A stretch of 8,108 nucleotides of DNA from JBGFRR01 sp041695045 (GTDB taxonomy: Bacteria; Bacteroidota; Ignavibacteria; UBA10030), in contig JBGFRR010000038.1 of assembly GCA_041695045.1 (NCBI GenBank), positions 1 through 8,108 on the forward strand, given 5' to 3'. The notes below the pieces were generated by a model that did not search any database, was not told the origin of the DNA, and saw nothing but the letters and a program-made list of their open reading frames with translations. Made by a program: the position numbers and the translations under genes. Shown piece after piece: positions 1 through 7,158 of the stretch (its first letter is position 1; the number at the start of each line of letters is the position of its first letter).

Positions 1-94
1 GGGAACACTGAAGCATGTGGGTCTCTTTCAGTGAACAGTCTTAACTTATGGAAATACATTCCGAAGTGCAATCGGAGAATCACTTTTGCGCGCC
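1..94. other. Downstream region of the operon, no gene seen
   Basis: This stretch follows the stop codon of the last glycosyltransferase gene (minus strand). Open frames crossing it on either strand have no recognisable family features and mostly overlap the real gene antisense. The only structure is a 7-bp inverted repeat at 6-33, listed separately. The next gene on the minus strand must lie outside the window. Confidence 0.5.
6..33 (-). terminator. Weak hairpin downstream of the operon, doubtful terminator
   Basis: CACTGAA (6-12) pairs perfectly with TTCAGTG (27-33) around a 14-nt loop, about 60 nt after the stop of the last gene. The stem has only three G-C pairs and the minus-strand sequence after it is TTCCC, not a T-run, so it does not fit a classical intrinsic terminator. 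It may be a weak terminator, a 3'-end stabilising hairpin or chance. Confidence 0.2.
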
Positions 95-1822
95 TCATTG
101 TGCAAGCGCATAGTGCTCTCCCTTTGCTCGCTGAAACGCAGCGTAGCGGCGGCTTTCGAACACAAGCTCATAGTCGGGTGGAGCGATTGCAAGCGGGTCG
201 ATGGTCTCGTAGCGGATGAATTTGTCTTTCTCCAACACCAGAAGGGTGCTGTTTGGTTCGTGTGTCGTTTCAGCAAGCAACCAGGATCGGAAACGTTGCC
301 GGTCACGCGGAGGAATAATCCGGCGGAAGTGCACGTCCTCACGCCATCCTAAGTCCACCCCCTCGAAGTAGTACGAAATCTGGGGATTCCGCTCGTACCC
401 CGCAACGAGGAGTTGATCGATTCCATGCTGCTGCACAAATGTTGCCAAGGCCTTGCCGCCATCACGGTGTTGGAATGAATCAAGATAAAGAACGTGGGTG
501 AGTGTCCATGTGAGCGAAGCAATGACAAGCCCGACAGGCAGTGCCTTGAGTATGCTGTTGGGTCGCTCGGCATGGAAGAAGGCGAGCGTTACGAATACAC
601 ACGCCGTAACGAGAAGGATGAGAGGCAGTACTTCAGCGACTTGAGATGGCGGCGGAAGATGAAACTGAAATAAATCTCGCAGCAGTGCCTTGACACCATT
701 TCTCCACTCCTGACTCGACGCCCAGAGGGTAGCGAGCAATGTTCCTCCCATAAGGAAGGCAGTCGATGTGCGAGAGATGCCACCTTCAACGGCGTGCCAT
801 ATCGTACGTGCTGCGAGCAATGAGAAAGCAGGCAACACGGGGAATACATACACCGCGAGCTTTGACCTGACAATCGAGAAGACGACAAAGTAGACAAGAA
901 ACCAGAGGGCAACGAGCTTCCATCCTGCATGGTTCTCACGGATTGCCCTCCAGAGGCCGAACCATCCCCACACGACAATGAGCGGAATCAAGACGATAAG
1001 TTGATTGAAATAGTACAACACTCCCAGAGGTTTGATATTTTCTTCAAACCCGATTACCGCGCGTTCATACAGGTCTGCCGCCTGAAGCACAAACAGGGGA
1101 TTTCCGCCACCGTGTTTCACAATCATCATGGCATACCAGGGGAGAGGAAGAAGACCTGCCAGCAACATGACGATCAAGAGTCGCTTGAGTGATATCGGTG
1201 AACGCCCGCGGCTCAGCAAGATGAATGCCGCAAGCGCAATCAGCACCCCGCCGCCGACAAATGATCGCGTCATCAGAGCGGCACCTACTGCAAGTGCGGC
1301 AAAGGTGTACTGACGAACACCACCGCCGTCAATTCCACGTATGAGAAAAAGAAATGCCAGCGAAATGAAGAATGTCATTGATGTATCAAACTGTCCCTGC
1401 CGCGCGTAGAATGAAACGAACGGCGTAAGGCCATAGAGCAGTGCCGCAAGCAATCCGACCTCGCGATTCATCAGTCGCTTGCCGATTGCGTAAAGGACAA
1501 ACAACGTTGCGCCGCCGAGACAAGCCGACACGAAGCGAGTAGAAAACTCGCTCACACCGAGCAGAGAATAAGCGACTGTCGTGAGCCACACATGCAGCGG
1601 AGGGTGGAAGGACGAATAGAGTCCATCAACAGAGAATGCTGTTTGGTCAAGCCATCCGCCGAAGCGCAGAATGCCCATCGACCGTACGGCATACACGGCC
1701 TCATCCCACGCTTGCATATCGAGAAAGCCGAGATTGATGAACCGCAGTCCTGCCGCCACAGCAAGCAGGGCAAGGAAGAGACGTTCTTGTAACAAATCCT
1801 TGTCAGGAGAAGTAGACGACAT
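95..1822 (-). CDS. GT-C family 39/PMT-like membrane glycosyltransferase
   Basis: A polytopic inner-membrane enzyme of the ArnT/PMT_2 type. Such enzymes transfer a sugar from a polyprenyl-phosphate donor to a lipid, glycan or protein on the periplasmic face. Counting from the ATG at 1822 (575 residues), what is visible is: Arg27 in the first membrane helix; the acidic pair Asp40-Glu41 in WDEAVY, the usual catalytic position in the first external loop; HPPL at 73-76; and RQGQFD at 141-146, matching the family's R-x-x-x-x-D pattern. About ten hydrophobic stretches run to about residue 440, followed by a hydrophilic tail of roughly 120 residues. Length is normal for the family. A TTG start four codons upstream (1834) is possible, but the ATG is simpler. 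The ATG lies 20 bp inside the end of the preceding gene, implying translational coupling. It is last in the operon. Donor and acceptor cannot be read from sequence. Confidence 0.9.
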   Translation of the reverse strand: MSSTSPDKDLLQERLFLALLAVAAGLRFINLGFLDMQAWDEAVYAVRSMGILRFGGWLDQTAFSVDGLYSSFHPPLHVWLTTVAYSLLGVSEFSTRFVSACLGGATLFVLYAIGKRLMNREVGLLAALLYGLTPFVSFYARQGQFDTSMTFFISLAFLFLIRGIDGGGVRQYTFAALAVGAALMTRSFVGGGVLIALAAFILLSRGRSPISLKRLLIVMLLAGLLPLPWYAMMIVKHGGGNPLFVLQAADLYERAVIGFEENIKPLGVLYYFNQLIVLIPLIVVWGWFGLWRAIRENHAGWKLVALWFLVYFVVFSIVRSKLAVYVFPVLPAFSLLAARTIWHAVEGGISRTSTAFLMGGTLLATLWASSQEWRNGVKALLRDLFQFHLPPPSQVAEVLPLILLVTACVFVTLAFFHAERPNSILKALPVGLVIASLTWTLTHVLYLDSFQHRDGGKALATFVQQHGIDQLLVAGYERNPQISYYFEGVDLGWREDVHFRRIIPPRDRQRFRSWLLAETTHEPNSTLLVLEKDKFIRYETIDPLAIAPPDYELVFESRRYAAFQRAKGEHYALAQ

Positions 1823-3095
1823 AGAATTCAACAACCCACGTTGCGATGCAAAAGAGACTTACGGCTGAGAAGATCAGAAAAGAAAGCTTTGACATGCGGG
1901 AGAACAATGCTTTTGGTTCTGCTATTGCGTGAGCTGCGTAGAGAGCAAAGAACGGCATCAGAGGAAACAGGAACCTGCTTCCTCCGAAAAACGTCGCGTG
2001 AAGAATGATCCAACATCCGATGAGGGTTGCAACGAACCACCAGAGTCTATCGCGATCGGAAGCAAGAAATCCCGCAAGGCCAGCGAACAGAAGGGTAGCA
2101 TAAAGTATATTGACCACAAGGGTCAGTACGAGTGGAAGAGAAGCGTATTTTGCGGCATAGCGAACCGACGTGTCTTCGGGGTTGGGATGAAAACTCCACA
2201 CCAATATTCCTCCTTGACTTGAAACGAGATGAGCAAGTTTCTTGAAGCCGTTCATGATAAATCGGTCTGGTTCGGACGCAATGTACTGCAGCGCGGCGCG
2301 GTAAGCAAGCTCGTCGGCTTCAACTTCGCTACTTGCTGATTGGAGAATATCCGGTGAGTAGGTAATTGCGTAACCGCCTGTTGCGTTCGGATTATTGCCG
2401 ATGAGGAGATTGATCCCGCCGTTTGTTCCCAACGTTGGTTTGCCAAGCTCGGCGGCGTTTCGAAAGACCCAGGGGAGGACAACGAGAAGGACACCGAGAG
2501 CGAGGAATGAATACCGCACAAGCGGCATCTGCGCAAAGGCGATTGTGGCCGCAAACATGAACACGAACAACACCATCCCGGGCTTGATGAGGACGAGCAC
2601 CCCAACAAGGGCGCCGAGGAGAAGGAAGTGGTGCGGTTGAGTGGGAGAGACTCGACGAAACGCGAACGCGGTTGCAACCAGAAGAGTGGTAAAGATCGTT
2701 TCGCTGAGAAGAAAGTTTGAAAACAGGACTGCGGGGATGTAGAACGACCAGAGGGCCGCTCCGATGACCTTGACACGGTTGGAAGCATTCCGCAGCAGTA
2801 AAACAAGAAGCAGCGCCGTGATGGAATCGAGGATGGCCTGCAACACTTTGACGATGGTGGGGGAACTGCTCAACAGTGCATAGCAAACCGCAACGATACC
2901 CGGATACCCAATGGGGCGGTATGCCGTTGGTGTATCGCCAACACCGTAGACGCCCTGCTCGATGAGGTTCAGCGCTAAGCGATGATAGTCTCGCTCATCG
3001 GAAATAAGTGGGCGTTGATGAACCCCGACGAAGACAACTCGGATCACCAGTCCAAGGAAAATCGCTATGAGCGCTGCTTTGGGTACGGAAGTCAT
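1803..3095 (-). CDS. GT-C glycosyltransferase family 39-like membrane protein
   Basis: A 430-residue polytopic membrane protein with ten or eleven hydrophobic stretches, resembling bacterial family 39-type glycosyltransferases that use lipid-linked sugar donors. Visible signatures: Arg19 in the first helix; SDERDY at 32-37 with the acidic pair Asp33-Glu34 in the first external loop (likely catalytic); YRPIGYP at 59-65, the common R-P-x-G-Y-P element; SET at 131-133; an external loop with GTNGGINLLIGNNPNATGGY at 223-242; and a late R-F-x-F-P element near 374-378. It lacks the large hydrophilic C-terminal tail of its downstream neighbour. It starts with ATG one nucleotide after the stop of the GT-B gene and its end overlaps the next gene by 20 bp. 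It differs in length and motifs from the next GT-C protein, so the pair is probably not a recent duplication and may act at successive steps. Substrates are unknown. Confidence 0.88.
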   Translation of the reverse strand: MTSVPKAALIAIFLGLVIRVVFVGVHQRPLISDERDYHRLALNLIEQGVYGVGDTPTAYRPIGYPGIVAVCYALLSSSPTIVKVLQAILDSITALLLVLLLRNASNRVKVIGAALWSFYIPAVLFSNFLLSETIFTTLLVATAFAFRRVSPTQPHHFLLLGALVGVLVLIKPGMVLFVFMFAATIAFAQMPLVRYSFLALGVLLVVLPWVFRNAAELGKPTLGTNGGINLLIGNNPNATGGYAITYSPDILQSASSEVEADELAYRAALQYIASEPDRFIMNGFKKLAHLVSSQGGILVWSFHPNPEDTSVRYAAKYASLPLVLTLVVNILYATLLFAGLAGFLASDRDRLWWFVATLIGCWIILHATFFGGSRFLFPLMPFFALYAAHAIAEPKALFSRMSKLSFLIFSAVSLFCIATWVVEFYVVYFS

Positions 3096-3096
3096 C

Positions 3097-4179
3097 TTAT
3101 ATGATCCCGTGCTGGCGGTACAGCTCCATTAAACGATTATGGACGGCTTCGTAGGAATGATACTTCTCAACCCAGGCGCGGCCGGCTTCTGCTTTTTGCT
3201 GGCGAAGCTGCTTGTTGTCAATGACTTCGAGCAGGCGGTCATACAACGTCTCGGGCGTGGCAAGGAGAAACGGATTCTCCGGAAGCCACTCCACATAGTC
3301 AGGAGTCATGTCGGTAATGGTCGGGATACCCATGGCGAGTGTTTCAAGCGAATTGCGGCCGTAGCCTGTCCCTCCGAAATTGCCGACTTGCTCGATGGCG
3401 ATATCGCACGTCTCCTTCATCCGGATGACATCGTCATGAGGTGTATGCTCGACGAGCACAAATTCGACATTGCGAGCGGCGCACACCTTTTCCATAATGG
3501 GAACGATCAGCTCCGTTCCCTTCATGAAACGGTTGGAGGGAGAGTGAACGATTCTGAGCTTTTCATTCTCCCGTGATCGGACACGATACCTGCTCGCATC
3601 GAATGGCATGAACATGTAGTGGATGTTGGGATGAAGCAGGAGATGGTCGCTCTCATTCGTCAGGTTCAAGTCGCTGAGCCGATCCATCCGCTCGTTTACC
3701 CCCCGCACACGGAGATCGCTTCCCATATAGTGGCACACGATCTTCTTTCCTTGTTCCTTCCAGGCTGATGCAATCCGCGCATCGCGGAAGAAGTCCATCC
3801 CTCCATCATAATGGATCACCTCGTACTCGTCCAGTCGAAACTCGTCAATCGCCTTCATCACTGCATCCGCTCTTCTCCAATCGCTGTATGCAAAATACAG
3901 CGCTTCCAAGAAGTTCGCGGGTCTTGCAACAGGCGGCTGGCGTTTTGTGTTTGGCCGGATGAGCGCGGCCGTCGTGGCGCGTTTCCGTTTGACGTCGCGC
4001 CAGAGGTGGGCGAGCGGATTTCGTGGGAGCGGGAGGTTGAGGCAGATGTCTTCGGGAAAGGTGAGGGAGTTCTTGTGGAAGGTGACTAACCGAGCTGTGT
4101 GGCCGAAGCGCCGATGCATGAGCACCATGTCGTACGGCACGCCGGCAACGTTGATGGGAGCGACGTGAAGAATCTTCAT
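3097..4179 (-). CDS. GT-B glycosyltransferase, GT4-like
   Basis: Probably a cytoplasmic glycosyltransferase using a nucleotide sugar. From the ATG at 4179 it has 360 residues, usual for GT4. The N-terminus MKILHVAP is a typical first Rossmann strand. HYMGSD lies at 150-155. The C-terminal domain opens with IVHSPSNRFMKGTE (about 210-223), resembling the H-x-P-x-N-R-x-x-K-G-T element of this family. EQVGNFGGTGYGRNSLETLA (263-282) corresponds to the nucleotide-sugar site, with Glu263 and Glu279 as candidate ligands, though the spacing is longer than the classic E-x7-E. No signal peptide or membrane segment is visible. A GTG two codons upstream (4185) would overlap the previous stop as GTGA. I prefer the ATG because it gives the family-typical start; it lies 2 nt after the previous stop. 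It follows the FemAB-like gene and precedes two GT-C genes, suggesting it builds a glycan intermediate that those enzymes extend. Confidence 0.85.
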   Translation of the reverse strand: MKILHVAPINVAGVPYDMVLMHRRFGHTARLVTFHKNSLTFPEDICLNLPLPRNPLAHLWRDVKRKRATTAALIRPNTKRQPPVARPANFLEALYFAYSDWRRADAVMKAIDEFRLDEYEVIHYDGGMDFFRDARIASAWKEQGKKIVCHYMGSDLRVRGVNERMDRLSDLNLTNESDHLLLHPNIHYMFMPFDASRYRVRSRENEKLRIVHSPSNRFMKGTELIVPIMEKVCAARNVEFVLVEHTPHDDVIRMKETCDIAIEQVGNFGGTGYGRNSLETLAMGIPTITDMTPDYVEWLPENPFLLATPETLYDRLLEVIDNKQLRQQKAEAGRAWVEKYHSYEAVHNRLMELYRQHGII

Positions 4180-4181
4180 CG

Positions 4182-5150
4182 TCACACGAAGCGCTTATAG
4201 AATGTGCTGCGAAGGATGCCGCGGGCGTTAAACTTTTCTTTGAAGCGAATCAAGTTCATCGCGGGCGTCATCTGGTTCTCCGCGTGCGTATCCTGCGACA
4301 CGCCGATGTCCACCCACGAGAAGCCGCGTTCCGTGGCCCATTTGACGACTTCATACATCGCCGCGTGGTTCGGATTGTATTGCTCATACTCATACATCAG
4401 CATGTTGTAGAAGCAGAGCGCAACCTGTTGATTGCAGACGAAGACCAGCGAGCCTGCAATCGGCTTTGAACCTTTTTTGACCAAAAAGAGGATGAGATTC
4501 TCAGGCAGCAGCGTACGCAAGCGATGCAGCTCTTCGAGCGTGTGCGTTGGCTTGACCCCATGCCGTTGCTTGTTCTTCACAAGGATGGGGTAGAACGCAT
4601 CGTAGTCGTCGCTTTGCTCGATGGTGAGCGTTCGCTCGCGGAGATACTTGTGAATATAGCGGCGTGCCGTGGCTTGAAAGCCCTTCACAAAATCACTGTT
4701 GTCGAGACGAATGGCGTGCGAAATGTAATGCTTGTCGTACGTGAACCCATGGTACGCAAGCGCGTAATCGATATTCTGCGACACGACGCGCTGATAGATG
4801 AACGGCGCCGGTGTGAGGAGTGTGCGCTCGAAACCGGTCTGGCGGCAATAATCGGCAAACGCATCGACAAGCTCAAGCGCTGTTGCAAAGGGAATATCGC
4901 CGGTAACGAACGACCCGTAGGAGGCGCCGATGGGGGATTCTAACGTTGTGCCCATGCGACTTGCCGGAAGAACGGCGACCAATGTATCGTTCCCGTCAAG
5001 AAATAGAAGATGATGCCACGCAAATCGACCGTCCGGGTGATAGCTCAAGAAACGCTGAAGGTGAAACATCGTCCCGTTGTTGGATGAGAGCACAAAGTCA
5101 TCCCAACGTTCGCGCCACTCCTTCGTATACGGTACGACGTGAAGAGCCAT
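4182..5150 (-). CDS. FemAB-like / GNAT (BioF2-type) acyltransferase
   Basis: A 322-residue protein that looks like the FemAB-related branch of the GNAT superfamily (BioF2-like acetyltransferase domain). Members transfer acyl or aminoacyl groups, for example amino acids to peptidoglycan precursors; many relatives sit in surface-polysaccharide loci with unproven substrates. Visible features: an N-terminal half with ESPIGASYG (71-79); a basic RRYIHKYLRE segment (163-172), typical of the linker in this group; a second acyltransferase half with PIAGSLVF (230-237); a helix after NPNHAAMYEVVKWATERGF (259-277); WVDIG (279-283); and a C-terminal FKEKFNARG (303-311). There is no signal peptide or membrane helix, so it is probably cytoplasmic. 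The ATG lies 5 nt after the preceding stop, with no clear Shine-Dalgarno sequence. Position between barrels and glycosyltransferases suggests it decorates the glycan or lipid-linked intermediate; this is inference. A simple GNAT acetyltransferase is the main alternative. Confidence 0.82.
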   Translation of the reverse strand: MALHVVPYTKEWRERWDDFVLSSNNGTMFHLQRFLSYHPDGRFAWHHLLFLDGNDTLVAVLPASRMGTTLESPIGASYGSFVTGDIPFATALELVDAFADYCRQTGFERTLLTPAPFIYQRVVSQNIDYALAYHGFTYDKHYISHAIRLDNSDFVKGFQATARRYIHKYLRERTLTIEQSDDYDAFYPILVKNKQRHGVKPTHTLEELHRLRTLLPENLILFLVKKGSKPIAGSLVFVCNQQVALCFYNMLMYEYEQYNPNHAAMYEVVKWATERGFSWVDIGVSQDTHAENQMTPAMNLIRFKEKFNARGILRSTFYKRFV

Positions 5151-5155
5151 GTCGG

Positions 5156-6049
5156 TTAGAGGTTGAATCGAATGGTGATGAGATGAGCGTCCCCCAAGCC
5201 GAGCGAGAACGGGACGTATGCATAATCCAGCCGGAGGACATCATACAAGAAGCCGACGCCTCCCGAGACGCCTCGTGTTTCGTATCCCGTTTGATACCCG
5301 AGGGCAAGGGAGACGGATTGGTCGTACATGATCTCCGCTCCGAAATGAATCCGGCTTTCAACGCTTTCGATTTCATTCGAAACCTGGGAGGAAACGAGAA
5401 TGCTGAAGGGACCGGACCGAGTGCGGTATGCCGCTCCGAATCGCGTCTGCGTCGGCAAGTCGCTTCGCTCGTTTTTCAATTGAGACATTGAGCCGAAATG
5501 CGTCAGCGAGATGGCAGCCGTGAGTCCATCAAGTGGGGCGAGGTACACTAATCCGGCATCGAACGCTACACCCGTCGTCTCGTTGATGTAATATTTTTCA
5601 TAGAGAACCTTGGCGCCAAACCCAAGCGCAATGTTCGTTCCCATCAGCGTGCCGAACGACGCATGCGCCGACGTTGCGCGAGCAGTGAATGTCGAAACCG
5701 CTGGACCGGGTTTGTCCCGGACTTCAATATCGTCGATCGCAGTGCTGGAGACGGCAATCGAAAACGTGCCAAACGGGTACGGAATGCTTCCTGTAAAGTG
5801 GTTGAACTGTACTTGTTGGATCCATTCTGCATGGGTCAACTGCAATTCCGTGTTGGTCTTGAGAGCAAGGAGAGCGGGGTTGAACATTGAAGCCGAAAGG
5901 TTCCCGGCCTCTGCAACGAGCGACTCGCCGAGTGCCGCGCTGCGGGCGCTCGTGGGAAGCTTTAAGTACGAGGAACCGGCCGTATTCCCTTGTGCGAAGA
6001 GCAGTGCCGGAACGACCCAGAGAAGGAAGATGAACGTATGCCTGCGCAT
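5156..6049 (-). CDS. PorV/PorQ-family outer-membrane barrel protein (second copy)
   Basis: A 297-residue protein with a signal peptide: basic MRRH, a hydrophobic core (6-18) and a likely cleavage after Ala19 (LLFA/Q). The mature part begins with SARSAALGESLVA (34-46) and MFNPALLAL (55-63), the small-residue and Asn-Pro-Ala pattern of the PorV/PorQ group of FadL-like barrels. Alternating hydrophobic strands follow, ending in TIRFNL, suitable for an outer-membrane beta-barrel. In studied Bacteroidota, PorV carries T9SS cargo from the translocon to the attachment complex; PorQ works with PorZ. I cannot tell which role applies here, and many genomes carry paralogues of unknown function. Its ATG overlaps the preceding stop by one base (TAATG), so translation of the two barrels is probably coupled. 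It differs clearly from its neighbour in sequence, so this is an old duplication or two separate subfamilies. Confidence 0.83.
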   Translation of the reverse strand: MRRHTFIFLLWVVPALLFAQGNTAGSSYLKLPTSARSAALGESLVAEAGNLSASMFNPALLALKTNTELQLTHAEWIQQVQFNHFTGSIPYPFGTFSIAVSSTAIDDIEVRDKPGPAVSTFTARATSAHASFGTLMGTNIALGFGAKVLYEKYYINETTGVAFDAGLVYLAPLDGLTAAISLTHFGSMSQLKNERSDLPTQTRFGAAYRTRSGPFSILVSSQVSNEIESVESRIHFGAEIMYDQSVSLALGYQTGYETRGVSGGVGFLYDVLRLDYAYVPFSLGLGDAHLITIRFNL

Positions 6050-7005
6050 TAGAAACGGACGATGATGGAGATGATATGAATGCCCGATGCAGCGTACGGT
6101 TCGACGACGAAGGCATAGTGCAGCTCCGGCCGCAGAGTTTCGATGCCCGGTAAAAAGCCGAATCCGAATGACGGCCTTGCGAGAATATCACCCGAGAGGT
6201 CGATATGATCAACCCCGGCACGAAGAGCAAGTTCGTTGACCGGGTACGCCTCCACGCCAATGCGAGCAAGCGGCGTGGAGTCGACGTATTCGATTTCCGC
6301 TGAAATGTTCGAGTTGTAATACGAAGGCACATACGTGACGCTCAGGCGCCGTCGTAGAGGAAATTGTTCTGTTGTTGTATTCCCTCGACGTCCGAAGATC
6401 GGCGTTGTATCCCACTTGTACTTTGCGTTGATGTCCTGCAACACGAGCGCAGCGTGCAATCGGTCGGTGATGGCGAACAACACTCCCGCATCGACGCCCA
6501 CCGTTGTTGAACGGACTTCCTGATACAACGAATAGTGAAGCACTTTGAGTGTAATGCCTGCGCTGAGTGTCGGGCTCATCGATGTGCCGAAGGAGAAAAG
6601 AAATGCGTTCTCGCTTGTCGAGTAGGTATCGGTTCTTGTTCCGTTCACGTCACGCCCTTCAATCTCTGAAACGCCGGCGTTCACGATGCTTACCGCTATG
6701 CCTCCCGTTGGCTTGATATCCTGACCGTAGCTAAGAAAGTTCAGTCGTCGGTCGAGTGTGAGGAAACCGAGCGCCGCTTGAAGATTCCGGTCCGTCTGGA
6801 ACGGCAACAGCGCAGGGTTGTAATAGGCCGATATCTGTCCGGATGTGTTTGAGCTTAACGCGTTCCCCATGGCAATTCCGCGCGCTCCAAATCCCATCCG
6901 TAACGGCGAGCCGGCAAGGCCCCCGATAGCAGAGCTCGGTTGTGCTGACAGGAGTGAACATACAAAAAATAAGGCAAGGATGATATGAGAAAGTCGCTGC
7001 ACCAT
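6049..7005 (-). CDS. PorV/PorQ-family outer-membrane barrel protein (first copy)
   Basis: A 318-residue exported protein. The signal peptide has a hydrophobic core at 8-20 and probable cleavage after Ala21 (LLSA/QP). The strongest family signature is RMGFGARGIAMGNA (36-49) followed by ISAYYNPALLPF (58-69); this glycine-rich segment plus Asn-Pro-Ala (63-65) is characteristic of PorV/PorQ-type outer-membrane proteins linked to type IX secretion. The rest is beta-rich and ends in IISIIVRF, with a terminal Phe as in many barrel proteins. The ATG at 7005 is the only sensible start. The Shine-Dalgarno match is poor (GAGTGA, three bases before the ATG), as is common in Bacteroidota. It is first in the tight operon running to position 95. 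The upstream side is occupied by repeats and the GxxExxY unit, so its transcription may depend on sequences in that insert or on read-through from the propeller gene. Confidence 0.85.
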   Translation of the reverse strand: MVQRLSHIILALFFVCSLLSAQPSSAIGGLAGSPLRMGFGARGIAMGNALSSNTSGQISAYYNPALLPFQTDRNLQAALGFLTLDRRLNFLSYGQDIKPTGGIAVSIVNAGVSEIEGRDVNGTRTDTYSTSENAFLFSFGTSMSPTLSAGITLKVLHYSLYQEVRSTTVGVDAGVLFAITDRLHAALVLQDINAKYKWDTTPIFGRRGNTTTEQFPLRRRLSVTYVPSYYNSNISAEIEYVDSTPLARIGVEAYPVNELALRAGVDHIDLSGDILARPSFGFGFLPGIETLRPELHYAFVVEPYAASGIHIISIIVRF

Positions 7006-7014
7006 CGGTCACTC
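7006..7014. repeat. 9-bp direct repeat, left copy
   Basis: CGGTCACTC on the plus strand (GAGTGACCG on the minus strand), immediately before the ATG of the first barrel gene. The identical 9 bp recurs at 7656-7664, at the stop codon of the propeller gene. The two copies bracket the whole repeat and GxxExxY block, so they may be a target-site duplication or a recombination footprint. An unconstrained 9-bp match within 650 bp is not rare by chance; it is the position of both copies at the exact gene borders that is suggestive. Confidence 0.5.
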
Positions 7015-7018
7015 GTAA

Positions 7019-7142
7019 CTGCCAATGAACCTGTCGGTTCATTCGAAAGATAGATCAAACCAGAGGTTTGATAAAATCCTGCCAATGAACCTGTCGGTTC
7101 ATTCGAAAGATAGATCAAACCAGAGGTTTGATAAAATCCTGC
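7019..7142. repeat. Perfect 60-bp tandem repeat, two copies, two hairpins per unit
   Basis: Positions 7021-7080 and 7081-7140 are identical over all 60 bases; with matching bases on each side the repeat spans 7019-7142. Each unit holds two perfect palindromes. The first is AATGAACC-TGTC-GGTTCATT (7024-7043 and 7084-7103), with an 8-bp stem and 4-nt loop. The second is ATCAAACC-AGA-GGTTTGAT (7054-7072 and 7114-7132), with an 8-bp stem and 3-nt loop. Both stems end in ACC/GGT at the loop. The array sits directly upstream of the first barrel gene. This is the form expected of REP/BIME-like intergenic palindromic repeats. Because the unit is 20 codons long, it creates spurious repetitive reading frames on both strands. 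There are no unique spacers, so it is not a CRISPR array. Confidence 0.95.
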
Positions 7143-7158
7143 TCAGTGAAGGGATGAA

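Noticed and set aside
1..94. A tRNA or other structured RNA gene near the left edge
   Set aside because: Only one 7-bp stem can be found; there is no cloverleaf, no T-loop consensus and no second supporting helix.
2252..2886. Minus-strand open frames at 2252-2806 and 2392-2886
   Set aside because: Shadow frames of the 430-residue GT-C gene, with Ser/Arg/Pro-rich low-information sequence.
4524..5491. Plus-strand open frames at 4524-4943 and 4946-5491
   Set aside because: They are antisense to the FemAB-like and barrel genes, whose translations have clear family motifs; these frames show none.
5724..6332. A 202-residue minus-strand open frame across the junction of the two barrel genes
   Set aside because: It is in another frame of two well-supported genes, is rich in Arg and Ser as shadow frames of GC-rich codons often are, and has no recognisable domain.
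7049..7078. A Bacteroidota-type promoter (TTTG with TAnnTTTG) inside the repeats on the minus strand
   Set aside because: TATCTTTC resembles the proximal element but its last base is wrong and no TTTG sits at the right distance. Too weak to list as a feature.
7019..7142. CRISPR array
   Set aside because: There are only two directly abutting identical units with no unique spacers, the units are 60 bp and no cas gene is nearby.
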